A stretch of 60,430 bases of DNA, taken from positions 1-60,430 of the forward strand of contig JAGOAU010000017.1 of the NCBI GenBank assembly GCA_017983755.1, in the 5' to 3' direction. Source of the DNA: Azonexus sp. Lineage in GTDB: Bacteria; Pseudomonadota; Gammaproteobacteria; Burkholderiales; Rhodocyclaceae. The translations under genes were made by a program, and so were the position numbers. The notes under the pieces were generated by a model. That model was not told the origin of the DNA. It ran no database searches and was given only the letters and a program-made list of their open reading frames with translations. Shown here in pieces: positions 17,084-24,600 of the stretch; within the stretch, counting starts at the first letter, position 1, and every line of letters starts with the position of its first letter.

Positions 17084-17641
17084 TTACTTGCTGGTAGCGG
17101 TGATGCGGAATTTGATCTGGACGTCGTTGGCGACGATGTCGAACTTGGCCCAGGCGCCTTCGCCGATGGAAAAATCGCCGCGGCGGATGGTGAAGGCGCC
17201 GTCGAAGACACCGGTGTTGCCTTGCGCCGTGAAGGTGGCGGGGACGATGACATCCTGCGTCTTGCCCTTGATCGTCAGCTTGCCGGCGACTTCGTAGCGA
17301 TTGCCGCCGAGCGCCTTGACCGGGCCGGAGACGAATTGAGCGGTGGGGAAGGCCTTGGTGTTGAACCACGGCTTGCCGGCGACTTCGTCGTCGCCCTCCG
17401 GGGCGCCGGTATCGACACTGGCGAGATCGACGTCGAAGGTCGCCTTGGCCTCGGTCGGCTTGGCCGGGTCGAAATTCAGCCTGGCGGCGAACTTGCGGAA
17501 CTTGCCGTCCAGTTTCACGCCCATCTGCTGATAGACGAAGTTGATGGTGCTCTTGTCGGCCTGGACCTGGTTGAATTCGGCGGCCTGCGCGGCGAGGGGC
17601 AGCGCGGCGGCCAGCATGAGGGCGATAGCGAAGCGTTTCAT
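17084..17641 (-). CDS. YceI family periplasmic lipocalin-like protein (first copy)
   Basis: A 185-residue secreted YceI protein: signal peptide about 1-20 (MLAAALPLAAQAAEF), then STINFVYQQMGVKLDGKFRKF, ASVDTG, AFPTAQFVSG and YEVAGKLTIKGKTQDV typical of the family. It is 17 bp after the cytochrome b561 gene and 25 bp before the other yceI-like gene, all leftward. The b561-YceI pairing suggests a shared role with membrane quinones or isoprenoids; this is inference from conserved neighbourhood. Confidence 0.9.
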   Translation of the reverse strand: MKRFAIALMLAAALPLAAQAAEFNQVQADKSTINFVYQQMGVKLDGKFRKFAARLNFDPAKPTEAKATFDVDLASVDTGAPEGDDEVAGKPWFNTKAFPTAQFVSGPVKALGGNRYEVAGKLTIKGKTQDVIVPATFTAQGNTGVFDGAFTIRRGDFSIGEGAWAKFDIVANDVQIKFRITATSK

Positions 17642-17658
17642 GGGATTCTCCTTGAGGG

Positions 17659-18189
17659 TCAGTGCTTGGGCAGCATCCGGGTCAGGATGTCGTCCTTGTC
17701 GATGAGGTGATGCTTCAGGGCGGCGCCGACGTGGCCGACGATGACGGCGATGAACAGAAAGTTGAGGGCCGAGTGAACCTGGGCCAGCAGGTCGCCCAGT
17801 TCCTTGTTCTTGTCCAGCAGGTCGGGGATCGGCAGCAGGCCGAACCACACCGTCTGGAAGCCCTTGGCCGAGCTCATCAGCCAGCCGGTCAGCGGGATGG
17901 CGAGCATCAGCGCGTAAAGCATGAAATGGCCGGCGTGGGCGGCGAACCGCATCGTCTTCGGCATGCTGCCCGGCAGTGCCGGCGGGATGTGCGTGGCGCG
18001 CCAGGCGAGGCGCACCAGCACAAGCAGGAAGGCGGTGACACCGGCCCACTTGTGCCAGGAATAAAACTGCAGCTTCTGCGGCGACAGCGGCAGGTCCTGC
18101 ATGTAAAAACCCAGCGCCAGCAGGCCGAAGAGCAGGATGGCCATCAGCCAGTGCAGGCTCTTGGCGGTGGGGGTGTAGGTGTTGGTCAC
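17659..18189 (-). CDS. Cytochrome b561 family membrane protein
   Basis: A 176-residue four-helix membrane cytochrome b. The His residues in KSLHWLMAILLF, FYSWHKWAGV, AAHAGHFMLYALMLAIPLTGWLMSS and LLAQVHSALNFLF are those expected to bind two hemes. Members oxidise quinol or superoxide (CybB). The start is GTG 18189, whose GTGA overlaps the stop of the upstream dioxygenase gene, with GGAGGTCGACC as ribosome site. It leads into the two YceI genes. Confidence 0.9.
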   Translation of the reverse strand: MTNTYTPTAKSLHWLMAILLFGLLALGFYMQDLPLSPQKLQFYSWHKWAGVTAFLLVLVRLAWRATHIPPALPGSMPKTMRFAAHAGHFMLYALMLAIPLTGWLMSSAKGFQTVWFGLLPIPDLLDKNKELGDLLAQVHSALNFLFIAVIVGHVGAALKHHLIDKDDILTRMLPKH

Positions 18190-18995
18190 GGTCGACCTCC
18201 TTTTTGGGGCAAAAATGAATAGGCATCCATGGCGATAACGTAGTCGTCGATGCCGGCATGGAAACGTTGCGCCTGCGCGTTATCGCCGCCGGCGCCGAGG
18301 GCTACGTAGAGCGGCAACAGATGCTCGTCGCTCGGGTGGGCCTGGGCGGCTCCCGGTGCCTGCCTGCGGTAGTCGAGCAGTGCGTCGATGTCGTGGCCGG
18401 CCAAGTGCTCGGCCATCCAGTCCGAGAACTGGCGGACGTAGGCCGGCGTCTGGCCGCCGCTGCGTGCCGCCAGCTGGTAGTCGCGCAGGTTGTGGGTGAC
18501 GTTGCCGGAGGCGATGACCAGGAAACCCCGGGCGGCCAGCGGCGCCAGCGCCCGGCCCAGCGCATGAGCCTGCTGCGGGCCGCCGCGACTCTGGATCGAG
18601 AGCGGGATCACCGGCACATCGGCGTCCGGGAACATCAGGCGCAGCGGCACCCAGGCGCCGTGGTCGAGGCCGCGTTCGGCATCCTTGTCGACCGGCAGGC
18701 CGGCAGCCTTGATGGCGGCGACGACTTCCTCGGCGGCCTCGCGGCAACCGGTAGCCGGGTAGCGCAGGGTGTAGAGTTCGTCCGGAAAGCCCCAGAAATC
18801 GTGAATGGTTTCCAGACGATCGGCGAAGCCGACGGTCGGCACGGCGGTGTCCCAGTGCGCGCTGACGATGACAATGGCGCGCGGCTGCGGCAGCGCCTGT
18901 GACTGGCGAACCAGGGCCGCGCCGGCGGCGCCCGGGCGCAGCGCGAAGGTCGGTGCGCCGTGCGGGACGAAGAGGGCGGTTGGGGTCGGGGTCAT
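18186..18995 (-). CDS. DODA-type extradiol ring-cleavage dioxygenase family protein (YgiD-like)
   Basis: A 269-residue class III extradiol dioxygenase. Metal-binding His residues are seen in FVPHGAPTF, IVIVSAHWDT and GLDHGAWVPL, with ASGNVTHNLRDYQL and HPSDEHLLPLYVALGAGG further on. E. coli YgiD opens the ring of DOPA. It is the first gene of the leftward b561-YceI operon and is divergent from a LysR-type regulator 95 bp away, its likely regulator. Confidence 0.88.
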   Translation of the reverse strand: MTPTPTALFVPHGAPTFALRPGAAGAALVRQSQALPQPRAIVIVSAHWDTAVPTVGFADRLETIHDFWGFPDELYTLRYPATGCREAAEEVVAAIKAAGLPVDKDAERGLDHGAWVPLRLMFPDADVPVIPLSIQSRGGPQQAHALGRALAPLAARGFLVIASGNVTHNLRDYQLAARSGGQTPAYVRQFSDWMAEHLAGHDIDALLDYRRQAPGAAQAHPSDEHLLPLYVALGAGGDNAQAQRFHAGIDDYVIAMDAYSFLPQKGGRP

Positions 18996-19090
18996 GTGAT
19001 CTGCTCCTGTTGCGATGGACGTACTTTAGTCCGCCTTTCTGCAGCGAAATAGCAGACAATGTGGAAATATTTATTGCTAGAATTGCAACA

Positions 19091-19975
19091 ATGGACCGCC
19101 TTGATGCCATGCAGCTTTTCGTACGGGTTGCCGAACTCGGCAGTTTCGCCGCTGCCGCACAGCAGCTCGGCGTCGCCCGTTCGGTCGTGACGCGGCAGGT
19201 CGCCGCGCTCGAAGCCCATCTTGGCGTCAAGCTGATGGCGCGCAGCACGCGTCGTCTGTCGCTGACCTCGGCAGGTACCGCCTATCTGGAAAAATGCCGG
19301 GTCATCCTCAACCTGGTCGAGACCGCCGAGACCGACGTCGCCGAGGAGCGCCTGACGCCGCGCGGCAACATCCGCATCAGCCTGCCGCTCAGCTTTGGCC
19401 TCAAGCGCCTGGCGCCGCTGCTGCTCGACTTCTCGCAGCGCTATCCGGAAGTCAGCCTGGACATGGACTACAGTGATCGCCGGGTGAACCTGATCGAAGA
19501 GGGGATCGACCTCTCGATCCGCATCACGCGGCGCCTCGATCCGAGCGACGTGGCGCGCAAGATCGGCACCGCCCGCATGCAGGTCGTCGCGGCGCCGGAT
19601 TACCTCGCACGCCACGGTAGACCGCAGCACCCCGCCGAACTGGCGCACCACGAATGCCTGGGCTACACCAACGCCGGCGCCACCATGCCCTGGCAATTCA
19701 TGATCGGCGGGCAGCTCGAAAGCCTGCCGGTGCGCAGCCGCATCAACGCCAACAACGGTGACGTCATGACCGAAGCCGCGGCGCAGGGCCTGGGTATCAC
19801 CTGCCAGCCGGATTTCATCGTCGACAGCTACCTAGCCGCCGGCCGCGTCGAGGAAATCCTGGCCGACTTCCCGATGCCGGAGCTCGGCATCTACGCCATG
19901 CTGGCCAGCAACCGCCATGTGCCTTACCGCGTCCGCGCCCTGATGGATTTCCTGGCAGCGGGACTGGCGCACTGA
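19091..19975 (+). CDS. LysR-family transcriptional regulator
   Basis: A 294-residue regulator with an N-terminal winged helix-turn-helix (about 1-60, MQLFVRVAELGSFAAAAQQLGVARSVVTRQV) and a periplasmic-binding-protein-like effector domain (about 90-290). The start is ATG 19091, where the family begins; the open frame upstream runs into the divergent gene. The 95 bp shared with the DODA gene is AT-rich for this genome (near 19050-19090) and includes TTGC-AGAA-TTGC repeats. Divergent orientation suggests control of the dioxygenase-b561-YceI operon; the inducer is unknown. Confidence 0.9.
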   Translation: MDRLDAMQLFVRVAELGSFAAAAQQLGVARSVVTRQVAALEAHLGVKLMARSTRRLSLTSAGTAYLEKCRVILNLVETAETDVAEERLTPRGNIRISLPLSFGLKRLAPLLLDFSQRYPEVSLDMDYSDRRVNLIEEGIDLSIRITRRLDPSDVARKIGTARMQVVAAPDYLARHGRPQHPAELAHHECLGYTNAGATMPWQFMIGGQLESLPVRSRINANNGDVMTEAAAQGLGITCQPDFIVDSYLAAGRVEEILADFPMPELGIYAMLASNRHVPYRVRALMDFLAAGLAH

Positions 19976-20053
19976 GCGCATCTTCCGGGGGCCGTTTCAC
20001 TGGCGCGCGGTGTCCACGTTCCCTGCGGTATCGAGCGGCGCTCGCCCCGACGG

Positions 20054-20083
20054 TTGACGCACTGCACAATCGGCCCGCACAAT
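20054..20083 (+). promoter_or_regulatory. Candidate promoter of the EamA leader transcript
   Basis: TTGACG (20054-20059) and CACAAT (20078-20083) lie 18 bp apart and would start transcription near 20090, at or next to the ATG of the 31-codon leader ORF. It is only a pattern match. Confidence 0.35.
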
Positions 20084-20089
20084 GAAGCC

Positions 20090-20185
20090 ATGACCTGCAT
20101 CGTATCGATCCCCTTCCTGACGAACCTGCGCCGCCTGCCGCGCGCATGGCGCGCCGTCGTTTGTCCGGGGCCTGGGGGAGGGTAG
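20090..20185 (+). CDS. Possible 31-residue leader peptide upstream of an intrinsic terminator
   Basis: The ORF opens at ATG 20090 and ends with a Pro/Gly run (CPGPGGG) before TAG at 20183-20185. It has no clear Shine-Dalgarno; if the promoter at 20054-20083 is real, the transcript would be nearly leaderless. The stop is 26 bp before a strong terminator hairpin and 87 bp before the transporter gene. This layout, short ORF then terminator then structural gene, is that of an attenuator. Translation is unproven. Confidence 0.3.
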   Translation: MTCIVSIPFLTNLRRLPRAWRAVVCPGPGGG

Positions 20186-20211
20186 TCGCAGTTTTCCACC
20201 GATTTCAGCAG

Positions 20212-20244
20212 AGGCCGCGGACCACAAACCCGCGGCCTTTTTGT
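20212..20244 (+). terminator. Intrinsic terminator just upstream of the EamA gene
   Basis: Perfect 9-bp stem AGGCCGCGG (20212-20220) with CCGCGGCCT (20230-20238), followed by T-rich TTTTGTTTTTG. It is 237 bp past the LysR stop and 28 bp before the EamA start, so it either ends an upstream transcript or acts as a regulated terminator for the transporter. Confidence 0.8.
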
Positions 20245-20272
20245 TTTTGTCCCGTTGCAGAAAGGAGGTCCC

Positions 20273-21172
20273 ATGTCCATTCCCGCCGCCTATCTCGGCA
20301 TCGTCCTGATCTGGTCAACCACGCCGCTGGCCATCCAGTGGAGCACCCAGGGCACCGGCTTCGCCTTTGCCGTGCTCGCCCGCATGCTGATCGGCGTCAT
20401 CGTCGCCGCACTGCTCCTGGCGGTCTGGCGCATCGGTCTGCCGCTGCATGCGCGGGCGCGTCGTGCCTATCTGGTCGGCGGCCTCGGGCTGTTCGGGGCG
20501 ATGGCGCTGACCTACTGGGGGGCGCGCTATATCCATTCCGGGCTGGTGTCCGTGCTCTTCGGCCTGTCGCCGCTGATGGCCGGCGGGCTGGCGGCGCTGT
20601 GGCTGGGCGAACGCGCGCTGACGCGGCTCAAGGTCGGCGGCATGCTGCTCGGGGCCGGCGGGCTGGCGGTCATCTTCATCCACGGCGACAGCCTCGGCGG
20701 CGAGCATGCGCTGGCCGGGTTGGCCGCCCTGCTGGCGGCGGTGTTAATCTATTCCGCCTGCCTGGTCTGGCTCAAGCGCATCGGCGACGACAGCCCGCCG
20801 CTGGCCACCACGGTCGGCACCCTGGCCGTCTCGCTGCCGCTGTTCGCGCTGGTCTGGCTGCTTACCGACGGCCAGTTGCCGACCGCCCTGCCGCCACGTT
20901 CGGGTGCCGCCATCGTCTATCTCGGCGTCTTCGGTTCGGTGATCGGCTTTGCGCTGTATTACTACGTGATCAAGCATCTGGAGGCCTCCAGGGTGGCGCT
21001 GATCACGCTGGTGACGCCGGTGCTCGCACTGCTGCTGGGCAATCTGCTGAACGGCGAAACGATCGGCCTGCGCATCGGTCTGGGCACGGCCCTGATCCTG
21101 CTCGGCCTGACGGTGCACCAGTGGGAATCGCTGGCGGCCCTGCTCGCGGTGCGGGAGCGGGCCGGTCGGTGA
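20273..21172 (+). CDS. EamA/DMT-family transporter
   Basis: A 299-residue inner-membrane protein with about ten hydrophobic helices in two EamA repeats (about 5-130 and 145-285), for instance YLGIVLIWSTTPLAIQWS and YYYVIKHLEASRVALITLVTPVLALLLG. DMT transporters export amino acids or other metabolites; the substrate is unknown. AAAGGAGG precedes ATG 20273; an in-frame upstream CTG-type start at 20255 is not needed. The terminator at 20212 suggests read-through control. Confidence 0.88.
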   Translation: MSIPAAYLGIVLIWSTTPLAIQWSTQGTGFAFAVLARMLIGVIVAALLLAVWRIGLPLHARARRAYLVGGLGLFGAMALTYWGARYIHSGLVSVLFGLSPLMAGGLAALWLGERALTRLKVGGMLLGAGGLAVIFIHGDSLGGEHALAGLAALLAAVLIYSACLVWLKRIGDDSPPLATTVGTLAVSLPLFALVWLLTDGQLPTALPPRSGAAIVYLGVFGSVIGFALYYYVIKHLEASRVALITLVTPVLALLLGNLLNGETIGLRIGLGTALILLGLTVHQWESLAALLAVRERAGR

Positions 21173-21177
21173 GTGGC

Positions 21178-21212
21178 TATAATTTGGCTGGCCGCGATAC
21201 GGTATTGCGGCC
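21178..21212 (+). promoter_or_regulatory. -10 box (TATAAT) and hairpin ahead of the thioesterase gene
   Basis: TATAAT at 21178-21183 begins 6 bp after the EamA stop. A strong hairpin GGCCGCGATAC/GTATTGCGGCC (21190-21200 with 21202-21212, one G-T wobble) follows without a T tract. No good -35 hexamer is seen. The hairpin would lie in the 5' leader of a transcript from this promoter. Confidence 0.4.
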
Positions 21213-21236
21213 GCCCCTCCATGCCTCTCTCTTGCG

Positions 21237-21671
21237 GTGACCCTCTTGGCCAGAATCCAGATTTCGCTACCCGAGCGTTTCAGTTTCTCGACTGAAATTC
21301 CCATCTACATCAACCACATCAACTACGGCAACCATCTCGACAACTCGGCGCTGCTGTCGCTGGTGTCCGAGGCGCGGGTACGCTTTTTCAAGGCCTTCGG
21401 CTATACGGAGCTCGATGTCGAGGGCCTCGGCATCATCGTCGCCGACGTTGCCGTCCAGTACCGTTCTGAAGCCTTCCACGGCGAGGTGCTGGTCTTCGAC
21501 ATGGCGGCCGATGACTTCAACAAGTATGGCTGCGATCTCGTCTGGCGCATTACCGACAAGGCGAGTGGCCGCGAGGTGGCGCGCGGCAAGACCGGCATCA
21601 TGTTCTTCGACTATGCGGCGCGCAAGCCGGCCGCGGTGCCGGCGGCTTTCGTCGCCAGGGTCGCGGCCTGA
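21237..21671 (+). CDS. 4-hydroxybenzoyl-CoA thioesterase-fold protein
   Basis: A 144-residue hotdog-fold protein with the family pattern IYINHINYGNHLDNSALLSLVSEARVRFF, where an Asn replaces the catalytic Asp of DxxGHVNN, and DVAVQYRSEAFHGEVL. It resembles YbgC-type thioesterases but the changed motif makes the catalytic role uncertain. Start GTG 21237, with TTG 21246 as alternative; no strong ribosome site. The radical SAM gene follows after 2 bp, so they are probably co-transcribed. Confidence 0.8.
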   Translation: MTLLARIQISLPERFSFSTEIPIYINHINYGNHLDNSALLSLVSEARVRFFKAFGYTELDVEGLGIIVADVAVQYRSEAFHGEVLVFDMAADDFNKYGCDLVWRITDKASGREVARGKTGIMFFDYAARKPAAVPAAFVARVAA

Positions 21672-21673
21672 AC

Positions 21674-22564
21674 ATGATTCCGATCCGCTATGTCGAGCCG
21701 GTCTTCCGCCCGCCGAGCGAGGCGGAATCGCTGATCCTGCCGGTCACCGACGGCTGCTCGTGGAACCGGTGCACCTTCTGCGAGATGTACACCGCGCCGC
21801 AGAAGAAGTTCCGCGCCCGCGACGAAGCGGAAATCCTCGACAGCATCCGCCTGACCGGCGAGCGCTACGGCGACCAGGTGTGGCGCGTTTTCCTCGCCGA
21901 CGGCGACGCGCTGGTTTTGCCGACACGGCGGCTGTTGACCGTGCTCGAAGCGATACGCACCCATATGCCGGCGGTGCGGCGCATTTCCAGCTACTGTCTG
22001 CCGCGCAACCTGCGCAAGAAAACGCAGCAGGAAGTCGACGAACTGGCCGCCGCCGGTCTCAGCATGGTCTATGTCGGTGCCGAATCGGGCGACGACCGGG
22101 TGCTGGCTGCGGTTAACAAGGGCGAAACCTTCGAAACCACGTGCGAGGCGCTGGACAAGCTGGGCGCTGCCGGCATCACCCGCTCGGTGATGATCCTCAA
22201 CGGCCTCGGCGGCAGCATTTACACCCGCCAGCACGCCGAGAATTCGGCGCGCCTCGCCAACGCCACGCAGCCGGAATACCTGGCGACGCTGGTCGTCAGC
22301 TTCCCGCAGGGCGAGCAGCGCTTGCGCGCCGGCTTTCCCGAATGGGAGCCGCTCGGCCAGCACGAACTGTTCGTCGAGATGGAGCAATTCCTGTCACGGC
22401 TGGAACTCAAGCGCACCGTGTTCCGCAGCGACCACGCCTCCAACTGGCTGGTCCTCAAGGGCACGCTGGGCGCCGACAAGGAAAGATTATTGGCGCAGGT
22501 GCGGCAGGCCATCGCCGCTCCGGCCGAGGCCCACCTGCGCCCGGCCTGGGCGCGCGGGCTGTAG
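21674..22564 (+). CDS. Radical SAM protein (COG1032-like, no B12 domain)
   Basis: A 296-residue radical SAM enzyme with the cluster motif C28-x4-C33-x2-C36 (GCSWNRCTFCEMY), one residue longer than the classical CX3CX2C but seen in this COG1032-like group. SAM-binding elements include FLADGDALVLPT, VYVGAESGDDRVL and SVMILNGLGGS. There is no cobalamin-binding domain and no C-terminal SPASM or TRAM domain. The reaction is unknown. It is coupled to the thioesterase-fold gene 2 bp upstream. Confidence 0.85.
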   Translation: MIPIRYVEPVFRPPSEAESLILPVTDGCSWNRCTFCEMYTAPQKKFRARDEAEILDSIRLTGERYGDQVWRVFLADGDALVLPTRRLLTVLEAIRTHMPAVRRISSYCLPRNLRKKTQQEVDELAAAGLSMVYVGAESGDDRVLAAVNKGETFETTCEALDKLGAAGITRSVMILNGLGGSIYTRQHAENSARLANATQPEYLATLVVSFPQGEQRLRAGFPEWEPLGQHELFVEMEQFLSRLELKRTVFRSDHASNWLVLKGTLGADKERLLAQVRQAIAAPAEAHLRPAWARGL

Positions 22565-22578
22565 CGCCCGGATTTCGG

Positions 22579-22610
22579 TTTTTGCCCTTTTTTTCCAGTC
22601 GACCGTAGCC
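22579..22610 (+). repeat. Dispersed TTTTTGCC-N10-GGTCGACC element, copy 2 (diverged)
   Basis: TTTTTGCC at 22579-22586, ten bases, then AGTCGACCGTAGCC at 22597-22610. It lies between the radical SAM stop and parD. Two bases differ from the consensus of the other intergenic copies; spacing between boxes is the same. Confidence 0.55.
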
Positions 22611-22704
22611 GTTGGGGTCAAAGTCTTGCCAGCGCGCACCATGGCTGGACTGCTGCGCGACAGCGGAGTAGGATTTAATCCCATCCCTGTGATTGGAGGC
22701 TGCC

Positions 22705-22974
22705 ATGCGGACCACCCAACAAATGAGCATTACCCTGCCCAACGACATGGCAGACGTAGTGAAGACCAAAGTGCGGACTGGCGAGTACGCCAGCGAAAGC
22801 GAAGTGATCCGCGATGGCCTGCGGGCACTGATGGCGCGTGATCGAGCCGTGGAAAGCTGGTTGCTCAACCAGGTCGGCCCGGCTTACGACGCGCTGAAGG
22901 CCGATCCATCCCGCGCCGTCACCGCTGACCAGGTACGTACGCTTCTGAACGCCGAACACGCCAAGACACGGTGA
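22705..22974 (+). CDS. parD: Type II antitoxin, ParD family
   Basis: An 89-residue protein whose N terminus (MSITLPNDMADVVKTKVRTGEYASESEVIRDGLRAL) is a ribbon-helix-helix DNA-binding domain of the CopG/ParD family. The C-terminal tail would wrap the toxin. GGAGG precedes ATG 22705. Its stop overlaps the toxin start by 4 bp. Antitoxin-toxin complexes of this kind repress their own promoter. Confidence 0.92.
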   Translation: MRTTQQMSITLPNDMADVVKTKVRTGEYASESEVIRDGLRALMARDRAVESWLLNQVGPAYDALKADPSRAVTADQVRTLLNAEHAKTR

Positions 22975-23300
22975 GTTATCGCGTCATCTTCAGCCCGGAG
23001 GCTGCGGAACAGCTTGCCGCCCTCTACCGCTACATCGCCGAAGCGGCCTCGCCTGACGTTGCGATGCGCTACACCGAGGCAATCGTGAGCTACTGTGAGA
23101 GCCTGCGCGACTTTCCGCGTCGCGGCATCCTACGCGATGATGTGCGGCCTGGCCTGCGAATTACCAACTACAAGAAGCGTGCGGTGATCGCCTTTGCTGT
23201 GGACGGTGAACTGGTTTCCATCATTGGTGTGTTCTACGGCGGACAGGACTACGAAACCATCCTGCAAGACGACGCCGACGCCGGCAGCGCAGGGCATTAA
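22971..23300 (+). CDS. parE: Type II toxin, ParE/RelE family
   Basis: A 109-residue RelE/ParE-fold toxin (VIFSPEAAEQLAALYRYIAEAASPDVAMRYTEAIVSYCESL, FPRRGILRDDVRPGLRI, FYGGQDYETIL). ParE members poison DNA gyrase; RelE members cut mRNA at the ribosome, and the sequence alone favours ParE because of the ParD partner. The start is GTG 22971 overlapping parD. The C-terminal tail after ETIL is short and acidic. The gene appears complete. Confidence 0.9.
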   Translation: MSYRVIFSPEAAEQLAALYRYIAEAASPDVAMRYTEAIVSYCESLRDFPRRGILRDDVRPGLRITNYKKRAVIAFAVDGELVSIIGVFYGGQDYETILQDDADAGSAGH

Positions 23301-23310
23301 GCCCCCCCTT

Positions 23311-24516
23311 CTAAACAGCCTTTCCCACCCGCAGCGCGCTGAAGATGGCCAACGTTTGCAGAATCGCGACGCCGATCAACACTTCGCCGAAGCGGTGCGC
23401 GTCCATCAGGCCGCCGAAAATCAGCGGCGCTGTTGCCAGCCCAAGGTCGAGGCCGGAATAGACGAAGCCGTAGACGCGGCCGTACGCCGCCTTGCCGAAG
23501 CGCGCGGTGGCGGCGCGGCGCACCAGCAGGTCGCGCGACGGACCGGCGACGCCGGTGCAAAAACCGATACCGGCCATCAGCGGCAGGACGCTCCAGGCCG
23601 GCGGCCAGCCGCTGGCGAGCAGGATCGCGAGCAGCGCGGCAAAGCCCAGGGCCAGCGCGATCAGCAGATCCTGCGCCTGCTTCTGGGCCAGGAAACCGCC
23701 GAGCACGATGCCGGCGGCGCCGGCCGTCAGGTAGGTCGACAGGGCCAGCGCGCCGGTGGTCAGCGACAGGCCGTAGACCGCCTGCAGGATGGGGCTGGCG
23801 AAATTCTGGATGGCACCGAAGGCGCTGGTGATCAGCAGGAAGAACAGGAAGCATAGCCAGACGGCCTTCGAGCTCAGGAAGGCGAAGGTCGGCCCGGCGT
23901 TGCCGGCCGCCTTGGCGGCATGCGGTTCGGTATCGGTCAGCGCCTGCCGGCGCCACAGCAGCAAACCGAGGGCGAGCAGGGCGACGACGCTGGCGCCGAG
24001 CGCCGCACTGCGCCAGCCGGCGGCCGCCGCGATACCGGTCAGGAAGATCGGCGCCGCCGCCCAGCCGAGGTTGCCGGACAGCCCATGTACCGAAAAGGCA
24101 TGGCCCAGCCGCGGCTGCGACACGTGATGGTTCAGTACGGTGAAATCGGCCGGGTGGAAAACGCTGTTGCCCAGGCCGGCGAGGGCGGCGACGGCGACCA
24201 GCGAGGCGTAACCGGTCGCGAAATGCAGCACGACGCCGGCCAGCGCAAAGCAGGTGATGCCGGCGGCCAGCACGCGGACGGCGCCGAAGCGGTCGACGAG
24301 AAAGCCGGCCGCCGCCTGGCCGACGCCGGAAACGATGAAGAAGATGGTCATCGTCGTGCCGATGCCGGTGAAGCTGAGGCCGAACTCCGGCATCAGCCAC
24401 GGAAACAGCGGCGGCAGCAGCAGGTGGAAGAAGTGCGAGACACCGTGCACGAAGCCGATCAGCGAGATGGTTTCGATATCGCGGGGCGCGGGGGAGGGGA
24501 GAACTTCGGCAGTCAT
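23311..24516 (-). CDS. MFS transporter, fosmidomycin-resistance (Fsr)-like
   Basis: A 401-residue protein with about 12 membrane helices. The N-terminal LIGFVHGVSHFFHLLLPPLFPWL and VHGLSGNLGWAAAPIFL resemble Fsr-type MFS exporters. The motif-A loop (FLVDRFGAVRVLAAG) is present. It is divergent from an AraC-type regulator with 84 bp between, the usual layout of a regulated efflux pump; the AraC protein is NimR-like, and NimR controls an MFS exporter in E. coli. Substrate unknown. Confidence 0.87.
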   Translation of the reverse strand: MTAEVLPSPAPRDIETISLIGFVHGVSHFFHLLLPPLFPWLMPEFGLSFTGIGTTMTIFFIVSGVGQAAAGFLVDRFGAVRVLAAGITCFALAGVVLHFATGYASLVAVAALAGLGNSVFHPADFTVLNHHVSQPRLGHAFSVHGLSGNLGWAAAPIFLTGIAAAAGWRSAALGASVVALLALGLLLWRRQALTDTEPHAAKAAGNAGPTFAFLSSKAVWLCFLFFLLITSAFGAIQNFASPILQAVYGLSLTTGALALSTYLTAGAAGIVLGGFLAQKQAQDLLIALALGFAALLAILLASGWPPAWSVLPLMAGIGFCTGVAGPSRDLLVRRAATARFGKAAYGRVYGFVYSGLDLGLATAPLIFGGLMDAHRFGEVLIGVAILQTLAIFSALRVGKAV

Positions 24517-24600
24517 CGGGCGGGAAGCGGGTTTTCGGGCAGCTCAGTTTAAGCTGCCTGCTATTGACGTATATTCGATAATCGGACAAAAATTATCGCA

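Noticed and set aside
18186-18200. GGTCGACC at 18191 as a further copy of the dispersed element
   Set aside because: It coincides with the ribosome site of the b561 gene (GGAGGTCGACC) and is not followed by GCARCC.
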